Positions 61,871 to 62,321 of a stretch of 62,321 nucleotides of DNA are shown piece by piece; position 1 is the first letter of the stretch, and each line of letters begins with the position of its first letter. Below the pieces are notes generated by a model. It was not told where the DNA came from and ran no database searches. It saw nothing but the letters and a program-made list of their open reading frames with translations. Source of the stretch: Rivularia sp. MS3 (lineage in GTDB: Bacteria > Cyanobacteriota > Cyanobacteriia > Cyanobacteriales > Nostocaceae); the NCBI GenBank assembly GCA_019192545.1, contig JAHCMI010000055.1:1-62321 (forward strand). Reading direction: 5' to 3'. Made by a program: the position numbers and the translations under genes.

Positions 61871-62321
61871 TTGTTGTTACCTCTTGTTGGTTGTTTTCTC
61901 TTCGTTACTTATTACTATGAGGGATGAAGCTGAGGCGGTAGTGAATCATAACTGAAGGGTTGATAAGAGTTATATGAGAAAACTGAGAATCAAAAGAAGA
62001 CAGAAACTATTAAAGTGGAGGTGCGCTAATAAACTTTCAGATTCCTCTATTTTCTTTTCCTCTACGCCCTCTGCGTCCTAGAAGGGTTATATTAATTAAC
62101 TCATCAAAACTAATAAAAAAGATTACTACTACTCGTTTTCATTAAAATTGACGGGTTTTGAAGTCGTTAACTTAAGTAGGTTGGGTGAAGCGAAGCGCAA
62201 CCCAACCTACAACTCATCAAAATTAATGGGACAGAGTATTACTTCTTTCAACGCCAAGCTATATTCACTGATAGGCTTAACATATGAATGCTATAAAACA
62301 AACTTTATTACAAAAACTTTA
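61871..62321. other. Noncoding right end with palindromic repeats
   Basis: It includes a palindromic repeat (62102-62155: CATCAAAACTAATAAAAAAG to CATTAAAATTGACGGG), a GTAGGTTGGGTG...AACCCAACCTAC copy (62176-62210), and another arm at 62213-62228. No gene is seen before the window ends. Confidence 0.6.

Larger units (their letters stand above)
35613..62321. mobile_element. Left part of a putative >26.7-kb excision element in nifK
   Basis: It runs from the nifK break near 35613 to beyond the right edge; no NifK N-terminal sequence is found in 35613-62321. A large serine recombinase starts about 63 bp inside. Cargo includes two sigma-like/DUF1822 pairs, a TPR-CHAT and a CHAT-CHASE2 protein, a two-partner secretion pair, a lectin and others. 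Only one border is visible, so its core site and total size are unknown. If nifK was instead broken by an old rearrangement, the rest would not be nearby. Confidence 0.75.

Noticed and set aside
61701-61955. Plus-strand frame across the DM13 gene
   Set aside because: Antisense shadow of the DM13 signal peptide and its upstream region.
1-62321. CRISPR array
   Set aside because: The direct repeats seen are heptads, dispersed repeats, recombination sites or duplicated genes; no regularly spaced 25-40-bp repeats with unique spacers were found.

Overview
The window comes from a filamentous, heterocyst-forming cyanobacterium (Nostocales). The evidence is an uptake hydrogenase operon, a nif operon with the heterocyst ferredoxin gene fdxH, sucrose synthase, XisA/XisC-type and XisF-type recombinases sitting inside hup and nif genes, many HIP1 octamers (GCGATCGC), and AT-rich spacers full of short tandem repeats. 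There is no direct evidence for a species.

Layout. (1) Positions 1 to about 8596: a caspase-like protease, a TPR-CHAT protease, a secreted DUF4360 protein and a large serine recombinase. The recombinase starts about 40 bp from an hupS fragment that lacks its first ~16 codons, so this stretch is read as the right-hand part of a large element interrupting hupS. (2) 8597-19354: hupS and hupL, broken twice more. A minimal 1,840-bp element carries only a XisC-like tyrosine recombinase and splits hupS. A 6,317-bp element bounded by a perfect 17-bp direct repeat splits hupL. Removing both restores continuous frames of 304 codons of hupS (from internal Met) and 530 codons of hupL. (3) 19460-28118: an hup-linked small gene, sucrose synthase, the hydrogenase protease hupW, a CBS-CP12 fusion, a methyltransferase and a molybdopterin-binding Mop protein. 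(4) 28442-35613, minus strand: nifK (3' end only), nifE, nifN, nifX, a DUF269 gene, a DUF683 gene, nifW, hesA, hesB, fdxH, closed by a terminator. (5) About 35613 to the right edge: nifK is cut about 85 codons from its end, next to another serine recombinase. The rest of nifK is not in the window, so the remaining ~26.7 kb is read as cargo of a large nifK element.

The cargo of the nifK element is the most unusual part. It holds two versions of one module: a sigma-70-like protein followed directly by a DUF1822 protein, each near a CHAT protease (one TPR-CHAT, one CHAT-CHASE2 membrane protein). With them are a complete two-partner secretion pair (TpsA-like exoprotein and FhaC/ShlB-like transporter), a DUF928 secreted protein, a degenerate response-regulator receiver, small one-pass membrane proteins, two tandemly duplicated small proteins, a peptide with a cysteine-rich tail like a RiPP precursor, a BMP-type lipoprotein, a triple-repeat ricin-like lectin and a DM13 protein. 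The other large element (1-8596) also carries a caspase and a TPR-CHAT protease.

How it fits together. The core genes are the heterocyst programme: sucrose cleavage for fuel, nitrogen fixation, and recycling of the hydrogen that nitrogenase releases. At least four interruptions in this core would have to be excised for hydrogenase and nitrogenase to be made. If the large elements excise as expected, their protease and secretion cargo would be separated from the chromosome only in heterocysts. That last statement is inference. The outer ends of the two large elements lie outside the window.
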